In this document: positions 47,301 through 55,139 of the stretch, in pieces
Layout of the letters: each line of letters begins with the position of its first letter
How positions within the stretch are numbered: position 1 is the stretch's first letter
NCBI GenBank assembly: GCA_030847615.1
Contig: JAUMIR010000005.1
Location: forward strand, 81,006,492-81,070,491
DNA: 64,000 bases
Source of the DNA: Gambelia wislizenii
Taxonomy: Eukaryota > Chordata > Lepidosauria > Squamata > Crotaphytidae
Direction: 5' to 3'
Position numbers and translations under genes: made by a program
Notes under the pieces: model-generated
What the model was told of the DNA's origin: nothing
The model's database searches: none
The model's input: the letters and a program-made list of their open reading frames with translations, nothing else

Positions 47301-50300
47301 CCCCACCAACCATGCTTGTGACGGTGGTGGGTCTGAAAGAAGGGCCTCTCCTGATAATCTCAGGGCCCAGGCAGGCTCATACAGGGAGATATGGTCTGCC
47401 AGATAGATTAGACCTGAGTCATATAGGGTTTTATAGGTCATAATCAGCACTCTGAATTGTGCCTGGGAACAAACTGGACCCCCCCCTTTTTCCAAATCAG
47501 CAATCCCATTTGCCTCTTGCAGTCCCCTGTTGACAAAAAACAAAAACAAAAACGAAACCAATCTAAAGGGCTGGAAAATCTTCTGTAATAGTTTTTTGGA
47601 GCCATAGAGATCTGAAGGGGAGAATATCCAGACTCTACTGACCTTGGATAGTGAAGTAAACTGTTAGATTTCGGCCAGTGTGTTAGCCTGATAAAAAATT
47701 ATAGATAAAATGTAATCTATCTATATATATATATAATTCTCTTGGGTATGTTGCCATTTCAGTGTGCTGATTGGCTGCTTAGGTGCTCCCTGGCTGGCCA
47801 ATCAGCTCTCAGCAGCACCTCCTTGGCCTAGAATCATTGCCAAACTGTGGCCTTCCCAGGCCAAACCAGGGGGTGGTTAGGGCGCTGCTGCCGCCAAGCT
47901 GCAGACTTGCCAGGCAGAATGGGGAAGGGAGATCAGGGCCCCGCCGCTGCCGAGCTATGGCTTTCTCAGGCTGAACAAGGAGGAAGTCAGGGCCAAACCA
48001 CACCCTTCCCAGGCTGAACGGGGGTGGGAAGTCAGGGCCCTGCCACTGCTGCCACCAAGCTGCATCCTTCCCAGGCTGAACAGGGGGGAGGTCAGGGCCC
48101 CACTGCCACAGCTTGAGAAAAAAATATTTCATTCTGGTGCCTTGTGTTGTGCATATGCTAATTTGAACAGTTAGTCCATGCCACATTCCTTTCATGACCA
48201 CTTAGAACTCTATTGTACCTAGAAAGCTAAGATCTGTCTATATGGTTTTTATTAATAGAACCATGATCTATGTGGAATGTGAACTGGGAAAACATCTCGT
48301 TCTATTTTCCTTCTCCCAACAACTGTTGTTGAGTGACATTATCAGTTGCAATTGTTAAACAGAGTGGTAGGAAAACATTACTTATCATTCATAACTGTAT
48401 GAATGCTGTAAATCTTTTCAGATAACTCATCTAGATGTTGCAGAAATCATGGAACAGCAGACCCTCGAATTAGAAAGTGAGTTTTATTACACTGGTGGGC
48501 CTGACTGGAATATCTTCCAAAGAGTCAGAGCCCCGAGCTATGACTACAGAATACCTTTATACAGTATAATGACAGTATGCAAAAAACAATGAATATGAAT
48601 AACTAAATAATGTCCAGAATTTAAAGAGCAGATCATGAGCTATTAATGCTAAAGGAGAAAGGTGACAAAGCACAATCCTATGCATACCTATTCAGAACCA
48701 AATCCTATTGAAATTAGTGGAATTTACTTCTTGTTGATGTTGTGTGCCATCAAGTCATTTGTTATGGTAACCCTAAGGCTAGCCTACCATGGGTGGGGGG
48801 TTCTTGGCAAGATTTGTTCAGAGGCAGTTTGCCTTTGCCTTCTGCTGAGGCTGAGAGAGTGTGACTTCTCCAGTCATCCAGTGGGATTTTGTGGTTGAGC
48901 AGGGATTTGAACCCTGGTCTCTAGAGTCGTAGTCCAACACTCAAGCCACTACACCATGCTGGTTCTCTCATTTACTCCTAGGCCAGTGTATATAGAACTC
49001 AGTGAACAGAGAGGTTTGTTTTTTTTAATTAGTTATTTATACCCCGTTCTTCAGCCACAAGGCGATCAGAGCAGCTTACAAATTGTTTTAAGCAATAGCA
49101 ATTTACACATCTACACTGCATTAAGCAATTTCTAATGTGTGTTAGCTAACTGCCCCCATAAGCCGGGTTCTCATTTTACTGACCTACGAAAGGATGGAAG
49201 GCTGAGTGAACGGACCTTGGAGCCCTCTGGAATCGAATGATTCCAGTGCAGTAGATGACTGCACTGTAAAAACAGTAAAAACAGTTATTGCAGATTCTGG
49301 GAATAGGCAGGCACTAGCTAGTCTGAGTTAGGCTAGTTGGAGAACACCCAAGTATTAACACGTACCAGTCATGTCCCACATTTATGTTAATACATCAAAG
49401 CTTAATATAGGGACTATTAAAGTTATAGGGGATCGTCAGGTATGCATGAGCATTGGACTGTGACTCTGGAGACCAGGGTTTGAATCCCCGTTTGGACATG
49501 AAAACCCATTGGGTGACCTTGGACAAGTCACATTGTCTCAGACTCAGAGGAAGGCAATATCAAATCTTTTCTGAATGAATCTTGCCAAGAAAACCCAGTG
49601 ATAGGTTTGCCTTAGGGACACAATAAACCAGAAATGATTTGAAAGCAATGTGTTTTGAAACGTGCAGTGCTAATTTCAATCAATACGTGGCAAATTTCCC
49701 AAACTAACGCACAGGGCTGTAGCTGATATAATTTGAAGCCAACTGTGTCCAAGGAACAGATACAATGTGGACCAATAACTTCTTCATGGGACTGTGGATT
49801 GGTATGCCTGTTCATCCTAGTAGCTGCGGCTTAATGCAGAGGGGGCAAGCGTGAGGTGTCCCACTCTGACAGCTATTTAATTTGCCTTAAAATTTTGGAG
49901 GGTGTACCAAACTAAGGGATATTCTAACCTATGGAAAGCAGCCATCTCATAAATAAGCCCCTCGTTTTTAAAATTCAATACAAACAAAACTTTATTACTA
50001 TAATGTGGGATATGCAGAACAGAATATGCTGGCATAAATGCCTGTATTATTAAACACATGTTTCTGTTCATGCTTATTCATGTCTCGAGACAAGACAACA
50101 GTGATCAAAAATTTAGTTCATTCTTCTCCAATACTTTGAGATTTTAGAGTTCATAAACTTAAAGCTTCAATGCAGAACTGTTCCTAGTGTGACTTTTAGA
50201 GTTGGCATACTTTTTTCAGAAGGGTCCTATGAGTTTAACAGGATTACCTTAAATTTACGAAGAACAGCTTTTCTTATATGAAAATGAAGTACAGTATTAG

Positions 50301-53300
50301 AAAAGGGATGTGAATTTGTTGTTGAGTTCAGATGAATGTGCTGACATAATTGTCAATGATTCTGATTAGTGTTAACATATTGATACATGTGTGATAGAAA
50401 TATTTTTAAAAATTAAAGGTTCCCTTTCCTTTATCCAAACATTGCTCTTATTTGAGGAAAATACAAAGTTTAGTGCCAGTGTATTTTCTTTGGTAATATC
50501 GATAAACTAAACTGTCATCCTTCCTTTATTTCAGATTTAGGTTTCTTTGTAATTTTTCTTCCTTTGAAAATGGGATAAAAATTGAAAACTCAAGGCTTAA
50601 ATCTTATTGCTAGTTAACCAGAATTCAAGAATTATTTCCCTGTAACTAGCAGAATTAATACCACAGGCAGAGTGTATTTCATGTTTTTCCACTATGATAA
50701 TTTACTATTGAGATAAGCTGCTTTCCAATATAACTATGGAATCTTAAAACTGAAAAAACAAACAAACTTTAGCATATAACCATTAAACCTTCAGCAGCAG
50801 CCTACTCTTATTTTCATGGTAATTTGGAGTAGGCTTTGGATACTGGTAAGAACCACTAGTCTAGCTGATTTCACTTGCCATAATTATTCTTATTAGGAAA
50901 ACATAGTGAATTACCTAGGAGTACTGAATCCTGCAGCAGTGACAGAGTTAAGTATGCATAGATGTGATCAGATGAGACACTGCTCTATGCCCCAGGAAAC
51001 AGCAATGTGTGTGAGTGTGCGTTTGTATTTGTATGCATCCAATTCAGGACTGACAAAATGTTAAGGGCATTGCTATACAGAAGGAACAAGGCGGGGGTAC
51101 AATCTGTGTTTTGCTTTCTACATTTTCATTTAGAGCTGGTTTAATGATTTCAGTGATAGACTAGGATTCTTGGAAACCAGGGTTTGAATCCTGGCTCAGT
51201 GATGGTAACCCCCACATGACCTTGGGCAGGCCATACTCTCTCAGCCTTAGAGGAAGGCAATGGCAAATCTCTGTAGAATAAATCATGCCCCACAAACCCT
51301 ATGATGGGGTCACCACAACTCAGAATTGATATGAAAACACATAATAACAACAAAATATTTTCATTTTGCATATGAGCAGGGATTCAACTGTTAAAAGTTA
51401 ATTTCAAAAACTGTTTCAGAGTGGGGTGTGGGGTGGCAGCATGGTGCCAAAAATACTAATCCAGATACTTCTAGTCTCCTTAATTGCAGCAAATATGCCA
51501 GGATATGTGTGTGTGTGTGGGTGGGTGGGTGTGGGTAACATTCATTCTCCTGTAAATGTCTTTTGTGCTACGGTACGGTACGGGGCAAAGCAGGAACATT
51601 TAGAATAACCAGTGAGTCAAGCCTGGGAAGAAATTCTTTCCTGATTTGATAATGCTGCTGGGAATGCATCTAACTGCACCCTATTAAGTTATAACTGAAG
51701 GAAATCTTTTTAGCACCTCTCCATCCCATGTGATCTCTCCTTGCTAGTGATTGGCATCTTTTATGCCCTGAATCTTTTCCAACATAGCATGGGACTGCAA
51801 GGGAATGCTTTTGGAATTATTCTTGTGAAGATATTGGATCAAACTGGATAAATCAGAATTGCCCATGTCTTCAATCTTCCCATGAGCTGCTACTAGAAAG
51901 CCTTTGTAGATTACCACTTCTCACACAACATTTTTTGACAAGTGCCTTCAATAGCACACATTCCAAAAGGACTCCTTTGAAGGCAAATATTATGTTGAAA
52001 GGAAGAGAAAGGGGGGGAGGAGTTCAAGCTGACCAGAAGATGAAGTATGATACAGAAGCATCCAGTTAAATTATGCCCCATGTGTATTGAACTCAGTTTT
52101 AAAGCAAATTAGGCTGTTTGTATGTTTCTTCTTCCTTTTTTATTTTGGCATTTTGTCTGTAGAAACCAGAAAATTGTTTCTTTGGCCACTGTGCTGTGTA
52201 TGCCATAAACTATCCTCAAATCTGATATTAAGAGGGATAGTGTTAAAACACTGTACATGTTTGTATGTACATTATGAACTTTCCCCCAATTTCATGTTAT
52301 GCAAAGAAATCCTGTAAGTACATTTAAAAACATGAATTGTAAAAGATGACTTTAAAGATGGAATATATTTCTGTTAGTTGACACCACAAACCTGTTCTCA
52401 CTTGAGTAGGCATTCCTTTCAAAGAGTAGCCTACATTAACAGAATATGCACATGACATACGGTAAATACAAGAGAGATTCAAAAGCACTTGTCAATATCA
52501 GGGGTGAAAACAATCATATTTTGTAATCCCAGAAATACCCATTAAGAAACAACTCACAGTGAAATTAATTATATATTTTTCTGAGTGTAACGCTTTGCAT
52601 CGCAGTAGCCGAAACATCAAGCTGTGGGTGAGTGTTCGACTATTCCCTCAGAAGGTATTATTAAAACAGTACTTTCTATTAAAACTGTGCTTTCTGCAAC
52701 CGGACTTGTTTATCTTGGATTGGCCTTTTTAGTCATCAGTGTGCTTACAGAAAGCGCGGGATGAGTCCTTCCTGAATCTTCATTTGTGAAGAAAAGCCAG
52801 AGACTATTAAAACATCATGATCACTTGAAGTGTGGGGTGCTGTTGCAGAATTGTATAGATGATTGGGGTTTCAAGAGGTGCTGAATGGTTGCCACCATTA
52901 CACAAGAATCCTTACAAAACAGAAACAATATTTGGCTGTAGTAACACCCCCAGCTTCTGCTATGTCATGGACAGGATTGACATTGGTTTGATTCTGTTGT
53001 GCTGCCTCAAATAATAAGGTGGGCATAAACGTTCATAGTACAGTATAACACATGGTATACATTATTTAAAAACCAAAGGCCTTTTTGGACCCAAATACTT
53101 CATTGATGTTTTTTCTGTACAAATAATTCAGCACTGACTAACAATACTCAAAGACTGCAGTGTACTGTATAGAGACTATATAGATTTCAGTTGAACATTA
53201 CTCAGGACTAGGAGTGTAAATGTAAAATCTTGCTTATGTAAATCTTTGCTAATGTCATCCCTGTACACAAGAATGAAGGACTTAAAATGCTTTCTCCATA

Positions 53301-54548
53301 CTGGGTGCATTTTTATACGCACAACCTTCTGATGACAGCATTTCGGGACTTTTTGTGAGAAAGCTGACTATACACACACAAAAACTTTTTGTGCAAAATC
53401 CTTTTTTACACAGAAAATGTCTTTTATTCAAAAGACAAGAATCTTGTGCAAAAGGCATTGAAGAATTTTGTATAACCCTCCCCCCTGCACAAAAGACAGT
53501 ATTTTTTGCACAAAGCCAAGCTTTTTGCTTTATTTGCCCCCCTCCAATCAAGAGGCAGTTGACCTTTTTCTCAAAAAGAGGTTTTGCTGTATCACTGAAA
53601 CATCCTTTCTTATCAAAGACAAAAAAGTATTAATATTCTTTATATTCTTACTAAGGAGTGAGTTGTTTGAATAGGAGGGCCTATGAAAAGCAAGCACTTG
53701 TGTATCTGTGCCTTACAACAGTATTGTTTGTATTTTTTTAAAATGAACTGTACGTAAAATATATCTTTACAATATGAGTGTTGGACATTTAAAAACTAGA
53801 TTTAAAAAAGACTGTCCTCCCATCTTCAAGTTGTTAAGTACTGGTTCTTGTTCCTTCCTAACAGGTTTGCATTAGGAGCTAGTCAGACATTGTTATGGTA
53901 CAAATAACCTTTATAAACAAGGGTACATAAAGGGTATATGTGAAGCTGTGCTAGAAATTAGCATAGGATTGCATGCACTGGAGTAATAGTATGAATATGC
54001 TAAGTTAACCAATATTATAAATAAATATTTAAAGAAATTTCTTCTTCTGACATTTTTTTTTAAATTCAAGAGCAAATATAAATGAAATCACACAATTCTA
54101 ACTCCCTTTATATTGGCCTTAAATGTAGTCTGCTTTACAAGTAATTAGTAAGATAGTACATGAAGAAGGGACATGTTATTCAATACATACATACATACAT
54201 AAAATAGGAAAATTTGGATAATAAAATAGAATAGAGAGTATGTAAGGTCACAGATACAATTTGCTTAACAAAAGCAGCTCTTTAGAATCAACAGATCAAT
54301 AAGAACAAATTACAATAGTGGTAAAAGTAAATACGGTACTGTAGACACATACCTTGGGGTTGAGGAATTCCATAAAACTCTGCAGCTATTCTTGCTGCCT
54401 CTTTACGGTTCCCTTTTACAATATAGAAATGGCTGAGTATTGCAAGGCTGATTTTCACAAAAAGCTTAAAGCAGAAAAGTGAAAGTATTGTAAAGTATAC
54501 ATTGGATAGCTGTTGGGCAAACGGACGATTTTCCTCTATGACAGTCAT
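19488..54548 (-). CDS. ASB5: ASB5, ankyrin repeat and SOCS box protein 5 (seven exons, 329 aa)
   Basis: Seven exons join in frame on the minus strand: 54548-54353, 27791-27712, 27517-27410, 24459-24309, 24061-23927, 20860-20669 and 19615-19488. They total 990 nt, or 329 codons plus stop, the same length as mammalian ASB5. Residues 1-65 hold the family-specific hydrophobic N-terminus (ENRPFAQQLSNVYFTILSLF). Residues about 66-280 are ankyrin repeats with TPLHEA-type motifs (SPLHEAAS, TPLHEACLGDH, TPLFNACS, TPLYVACI, TPLHAAARQ). Residues about 285-329 form the SOCS box (LCQLCRLCIRNYIG, then VPQLQLPTILKDFLQYR). ASB proteins are substrate receptors of Elongin B/C-Cullin5 ubiquitin ligases; ASB5 is muscle-enriched. 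All splice sites are GT-AG and no defect is seen. Confidence 0.96.
19961..20181. mobile_element. Foldback Penelope-like candidate element, copy C (near-perfect palindrome)
   Basis: This is a 221 bp insertion in ASB5 intron 6, flanked by the exact 14 bp duplication AATACACACATTAG (19947-19960 and 20182-20195). Arms 19961-20051 and 20057-20147 are about 94% identical reverse complements by eye, with a 5 bp centre (GAGAA). Each arm carries GACGTTTCGCC or its complement. The right end continues into CTATGGATGCCGGCCGTGAA and CTTCGACTTCAC, which is the full right terminus. No coding capacity is present. Confidence 0.7.
20417..20630 (+). mobile_element. 5S-rRNA-derived SINE, copy 2
   Basis: The 5S-like head reads GTGTCTGATTTTAGAAGCTA, then ACTTGGATGGGAGATC. 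The tail is GGGGTCACCCTAAGTCAACA and GATGACTTGAAAACACA. It lies just 3' of ASB5 exon 6 and touches its intron-side flank. Confidence 0.75.
20669..20860 (-). CDS. ASB5: ASB5 exon 6
   Basis: The acceptor is AACTATAG and the donor GTAAAG. The exon encodes ANVQKGKFLETPLHAAARQS through VERILLLHE, the last ankyrin repeats before the SOCS box. Confidence 0.95.
21322..21500. repeat. Microsatellites (AAAG)n and (TTA)n
   Basis: An AAAG run occupies 21322-21358 and a TTA/ATT run about 21463-21500. Both lie in ASB5 intron 5. Confidence 0.85.
21768..21985 (+). mobile_element. L2 LINE internal fragment
   Basis: The translation LKPNKTEVLLVSYKADQG, then SVLDGVTLPL, matches the L2 reverse-transcriptase thumb region (KTEVLLVG ... 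VLDGVxLPL). The frame is short and broken. Confidence 0.55.
22500..22805. repeat. Degenerate GT-rich repetitive stretch
   Basis: The phrases GGAATTGCCTGAG and GGGATTGCCTGAG, and several near-identical TTCACATT or TTCACAGTTG blocks, recur at roughly 50-65 bp spacing. It lies between two L2 pieces and could be an insertion in one L2. I do not recognise it. Confidence 0.35.
22806..23495 (+). mobile_element. L2 LINE 3' end
   Basis: Broken frames follow the L2 C-terminal layout: a LDY-like start near 22820, QLQNVDQG, KQLH-like, and the LMTFKVLYGMSSHYLKDCI segment around 22990-23050. The element ends in an AAATAAATAAA-rich tail at 23465-23495. It is diverged and noncoding. Confidence 0.55.
23570..23775 (+). 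mobile_element. tRNA-derived SINE
   Basis: The A box is CCAGTGTGAAGTAGTGG and the B box GGTTTGAATC. The body contains GTGACCTTGGGCAAGTCACA and the copy ends in CAACAACAA. It lies in ASB5 intron 5, 150 bp from exon 5. Confidence 0.75.
23927..24061 (-). CDS. ASB5: ASB5 exon 5
   Basis: The acceptor is TTGGCTAG and the donor GTATGT. The exon encodes HSGCLELLISWGIDVDQDIP, then HLGTPLYVACISQQ and KLLYS. Confidence 0.95.
24309..24459 (-). CDS. ASB5: ASB5 exon 4
   Basis: The acceptor is TTGTTTTAG and the donor GTATGA. The exon encodes VNATTIDGMTPLFNACSRGS and on through PSPTHEAASR, ending with one base of a glycine codon. Confidence 0.95.
25270..25515 (+). mobile_element. Possible solo LTR or LTR fragment
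   Basis: A TATAAAAG at 25340-25347 is followed 70 bp later by AATAAA at 25415-25420 and then a CT-rich stretch, an arrangement like the U3-R-U5 order of an LTR. The boundaries and a target duplication were not found, so this is tentative. It lies in ASB5 intron 3. Confidence 0.3.
26475..26660 (+). mobile_element. tRNA-derived SINE (diverged)
   Basis: The head is GAGTCAGTGTGGTATAGTG; the body contains GGCAAGTCATACTCTCTTAA; the tail is GGGTCACCATAAATCAG. The B-box region is eroded. Confidence 0.65.
26663..27243. mobile_element. hAT-like nonautonomous element (TTGTCTA ends)
   Basis: The ends GAGCTTGTCTAAACTGG and CCAGTGTAGACAAACCC are inverted repeats. The termini resemble family X at 714-1356, but the interior differs. 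No open frame is present. Confidence 0.5.
27410..27517 (-). CDS. ASB5: ASB5 exon 3
   Basis: The acceptor is GCATTTAG and the donor GTAAGT. It is exactly 36 codons: GYNVDALTIDQVTPLHEACL through LLLEAGAN. Confidence 0.95.
27712..27791 (-). CDS. ASB5: ASB5 exon 2
   Basis: The acceptor is TTCCATAG and the donor GTAAAA. The 80 nt exon encodes SWADRSPLHEAASQGRLL and ends at LIAQ. It is the first ankyrin repeat. Confidence 0.94.
29025..29260 (+). repeat. Dispersed repeat of unassigned family
   Basis: The phrase GAGCCCTGCTGGATCAGACC, followed by AAAGGACTATATAGTCTAGC and ATTCTGTTCTCACAGGGACC, is one I recognise as a common reptile interspersed repeat. I cannot assign it to a class from sequence alone. 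Confidence 0.4.
30405..30757 (+). mobile_element. LINE 3' end, L2/CR1-like
   Basis: Weak similarity to the 3' ends of L2-type elements: a GGGGGCCCTGGTGGGCTGAA phrase followed by an AATAAACAAATG and AAAATAAAATAAAG tail. It is then followed by a short (CA)n. Confidence 0.35.
32248..32633. mobile_element. Foldback Penelope-like candidate element, copy B (most complete)
   Basis: This is a 386 bp insertion flanked by an exact 12 bp duplication ATAAAGAGCACT (32236-32247 and 32634-32645). The left inverted arm (32248-32370) runs GTGAAGTTGAAGGCTTTCAC, CCAGGCTGTGAGGCC and CTGACGTTTCGCC. The right arm (32538-32633) is its truncated reverse complement, with CCGAAGATGCC and GGTGAAACATCAG. About 165 bp of interior (AAACAGACACTAATCCTCC and a short (CA)n) is shared with copy A. 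Confidence 0.7.
32966..33194. mobile_element. pogo/Tigger-like MITE, subfamily 2 (diverged)
   Basis: The interior matches 15705-15936 in the same orientation (AATGGTGTTCCTTATATAAA, GAATCCGTGGATACAGA). The right end AGAGGGATGACT is intact. The left end (CTGTGAGCCC) is eroded. Confidence 0.65.
33383..33620 (+). mobile_element. tRNA-derived SINE (near full length)
   Basis: A box CTAGTGTGGTGTAGTGG, B-like CAGGTTTCAAATCCCC, body TGGAAACCCACTGGGTGACC and CTCAGAGGAAGGCAATGGCA. The tail is GGGTTGCCATAAGTTGAAAA and GACTTGAAGGCACACAGCAA. It is a good reference copy for the split SINEs. Confidence 0.8.
34201..35990 (-). mobile_element. LINE family A, 3' half with reverse transcriptase (frameshifted)
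   Basis: The minus strand encodes a reverse transcriptase in two frames. Block one (35989 down to about 35140) has GKAAGIDGIPPEVWK, SNYRGITLLSIAGKILARIL, SQCGFRANRSTTDMVF and VDLTKAFDTVSRKG. The catalytic YADD/FADD position reads FAND. Block two (35090-34230) has FTYLGSIISSDAKIDKEIDH, ETWVTYCHHL, GHVSRMEDHRLPK and a C-terminal zinc-finger-like CAFCNRTCLSRIGLFSHQ. A frameshift near 35100-35140 separates them. It is 5' truncated at 35990 and its 3' terminus, with a small hairpin, is at 34201-34227. I do not assign the LINE clade. Confidence 0.8.
35990..36145 (+). mobile_element. LINE family A internal fragment in inverted orientation
   Basis: The plus strand encodes TLFTIFFSMMLQRAMAELEE and then LFNLSRLRARTKTLNYLV. 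This duplicates, in reverse orientation, the 35205-35355 segment of the adjacent element. It differs at several residues and lacks both element ends. Confidence 0.75.
37809..37905 (+). mobile_element. pogo/Tigger-like MITE, one end only
   Basis: Starts CAGTTGGCTCTCTGTATCC and continues TTTATCCATGGATTCAGCCA. The other end is missing. Confidence 0.55.
38310..38343. repeat. (CA)n microsatellite
   Basis: A run of about 16 CA units lies within ASB5 intron 1. Confidence 0.9.
38777..38786 (-). promoter_or_regulatory. MEF2 site or TATA box inside ASB5 intron 1
   Basis: CTATTTATAA matches the MEF2 consensus exactly. On the ASB5 strand its complement reads TTATAAATAG, which is also a strong TATA box. 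It sits in a long stretch without recognisable repeats. This could be a muscle enhancer or an internal ASB5 promoter, but the motif alone is weak evidence. Confidence 0.3.
39940..40045. repeat. Dispersed reptile repeat (CTATAGTCCAACAACA type)
   Basis: CCAGATATTGTTGGCCTGAG and CTATAGTCCAACAACACCTA form the inverted phrase pair seen in a common reptile interspersed repeat. A related piece lies at 30820-30940. The class is not assigned. Confidence 0.4.
42587..43455 (-). mobile_element. LINE family A, 3' end copy 2
   Basis: The minus strand encodes AKIDKEIDHRLAKAYSAFGR, ETWVTYRQHLRLLEHFNQRC and GHVSRMEDHHLPKIVLYGEL, then the degraded zinc-finger tail. The 3' hairpin lies at 42600-42613. It is 5' truncated at about 43455 and frameshifted near 42905. 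Confidence 0.75.
43658..43810 (-). mobile_element. CR1 LINE 3' end (old, diverged)
   Basis: AGAATCACAGAAACATGGGG, then GACAGATGGATATCCAAG and GAAGAGTCCACCATCTTCTG, parallel the CR1 3' end at 44325-44500 with many differences. Confidence 0.5.
44062..44290 (-). mobile_element. tRNA-derived SINE
   Basis: The plus strand reads GTTGTTGTTGCACACCCTCA at the tail end and GAACCCTAGTTACCAGAGTC, then CCACACTGGCTC, at the head. It lies directly beside the CR1 element that begins at 44322. Confidence 0.75.
44322..45903 (-). mobile_element. CR1 LINE, 3' half with reverse transcriptase (inactive)
   Basis: Minus-strand frames in order: SPGPDELHPRVLKELANIIS, DPSNYRPVSLISIPGKILEQ, KSQHGFQRNKSWQTNLI, AYLDFSKAFDKVPHDILANK, ADDTKLGGVANTLEDRIK, RPHLEYCVQFWAP, RDQRRATKMVKGLETMPHEE and NALPRSVVGSPSLEVFK. 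These are the standard CR1 reverse transcriptase blocks. The 3' end shows the ATTCTATG repeat (44322-44340 on the plus strand as its complement). At least three frameshifts or stops (about 45190-45300, 44800) make it inactive. Confidence 0.9.
45905..46080 (-). mobile_element. RTE/BovB-like LINE fragment
   Basis: The minus strand encodes KRVDKILKCKDISLDTKVRV, then IVVPIFMYGGESWKVRKTEK. This corresponds to the KSRDITLPTKVR ... MYGCESW region of RTE/BovB elements. It abuts the 5' end of the CR1 copy. Only about 58 codons are visible. Confidence 0.55.
47125..47475 (-). mobile_element. L2-like LINE C-terminal fragment
   Basis: The minus strand encodes AQFRVLIMTYKTLYDSGLIY, LADHISLYEPAWALRLSG and RLWNSLPWEARMAPSLLSV, the C-terminal pattern of L2 proteins. 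Both ends are missing. Confidence 0.6.
47840..48112. repeat. GC-rich tandem repeat
   Basis: Units of roughly 60-85 bp share CCTTCCCAGGCTGAAC (or a variant), GTCAGGGCCC and CCGCCAAGCTGC. About four to five degenerate copies are present. It follows an AT-rich TATATATATA segment at 47718-47732. Confidence 0.7.
48733..48972 (-). mobile_element. tRNA-derived SINE
   Basis: The plus strand reads GTTGTGTGCCATCAAGTCAT at the tail and GGGATTTGAACCCTGGTCTC, then CACTACACCATGCTGG, at the head. The B box is well preserved. Confidence 0.8.
49015..49245. repeat. Dispersed repeat, probable LINE 3' region
   Basis: TTATTTATACCCCGTTCTTC, then CTGACCTACGAAAGGATGGA and AGGCTGAGTGAACGGACC, are familiar reptile repeat phrases. 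A relative of the first phrase lies at 24115-24145. The class is not assigned. Confidence 0.35.
49440..49650 (+). mobile_element. tRNA-derived SINE, head slightly truncated
   Basis: TTGGACTGTGACTCTGGAGA, then CCAGGGTTTGAATCCCC (B box) and ACCTTGGACAAGTCACATTG; the tail CCAGAAATGATTTGAAAGC follows. The A box is partly lost. Confidence 0.75.
51133..51355 (+). mobile_element. tRNA-derived SINE
   Basis: GAGCTGGTTTAATGATTTCA at the head, GGTTTGAATCC as B box, GGTCACCACAACTCAGAATT and a (TAACAACAA) end. Confidence 0.75.
52690..52803 (+). mobile_element. LINE family A, extreme 3' end (5' truncated)
   Basis: TTTCTGCAACCGGACTTGTT, TTGGATTGGCCTTTTTAGTC and GCGGGATGAGTCCTTCCTGA match the complement of 34201-34310. 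It ends with the 3' hairpin CTTCATTTGTGAAG at 52778-52791. Confidence 0.75.
53280..53660. repeat. AT-rich stretch with recurrent TGCACAAAA-type motifs
   Basis: TTGTGCAAAATCC, TTGTGCAAAAGGC, CTGCACAAAAGAC and TTGCACAAAGCC occur within 200 bp in both orientations. No family is recognised. Confidence 0.3.
54353..54548 (-). CDS. ASB5: ASB5 exon 1
   Basis: The ATG is at 54548. The exon encodes residues 1-65, including the hydrophobic LFCFKLFVKISLAILSHFYI stretch and GNRKEAARIAAEFYG. It ends CAACCCCAAG before the donor GTATGT. The single final G is completed by GT from exon 2, which lies 26.6 kb away. Confidence 0.95.
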
Positions 54549-54635
54549 AGTTGCACAAGAGGTTTTGTCAGTGTTTAGGTACAGCTCTGCAATGTTGATA
54601 AGATCATATGGCTCCAGCTAGACACTCCTAGGGGA

Positions 54636-54707
54636 CAGCTGGTCCTGAGGAAAGAAAATATCAGCTGGTCATGATGCTTGCAGCTCAAAATATGAGGATT
54701 ATTTATA
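54636..54707 (-). promoter_or_regulatory. Candidate ASB5 proximal promoter elements
   Basis: The minus-strand TATAAATA (54707-54700) lies about 150 bp upstream of the ASB5 ATG, and two CAGCTG E-boxes (54636-54641, 54662-54667) lie between it and the ATG. The TATA-like motif also matches nine of ten MEF2 consensus positions. E-box plus MEF2/TATA would suit a muscle gene, but the transcription start is unknown. Confidence 0.35.
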
Positions 54708-55139
54708 CTGTACGTAGCACTGAGTTCACTTAAGCTCCTGCTAGCTTGATGGTATTCAACTGGAGAAGAATACATACAAGTAGTTTCAAAAGCTTTGAAT
54801 CAAGATTCCTCTACATGGAAAAGTTTCTTTATTCACAGCTCATAAATCTTTTGCATGTAATTATTTCAGTTTTATACCTAGTTAAAATGGATATAAAATA
54901 ATATCTGCATCCATTGTAATGATTTTCCTCCATAATTTCCCTAAAGGTCTGCTGCAAAGCTGATAGAGAAGATTCCTGTGGCCCGCTCTCAAATGTGAAT
55001 GTGTGGAAGCATTTTGGGGAAAAAGTCTAGAAATCACTTTTTAAAAAATGAACTATTGCTATCAAATTATATAGTCTACATCTGCACATCCTACCACTCA
55101 AGCCTGATAAACTGTTTTTCTGCAGTAATTTGAGCCACC

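Larger units (their letters stand above)
27792..54352 (-). other. ASB5 intron 1 (26.6 kb)
   Basis: This single intron contains most of the repeats listed between 28 and 54 kb. Stretches in which I recognise no repeat or gene include 27.8-29.0, 30.9-32.2, 36.2-37.8, 38.0-39.9, 40.1-42.4, 46.1-47.1, 50.0-51.1 and 51.4-52.6 kb. No exon of another gene was found on either strand. Confidence 0.7.
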
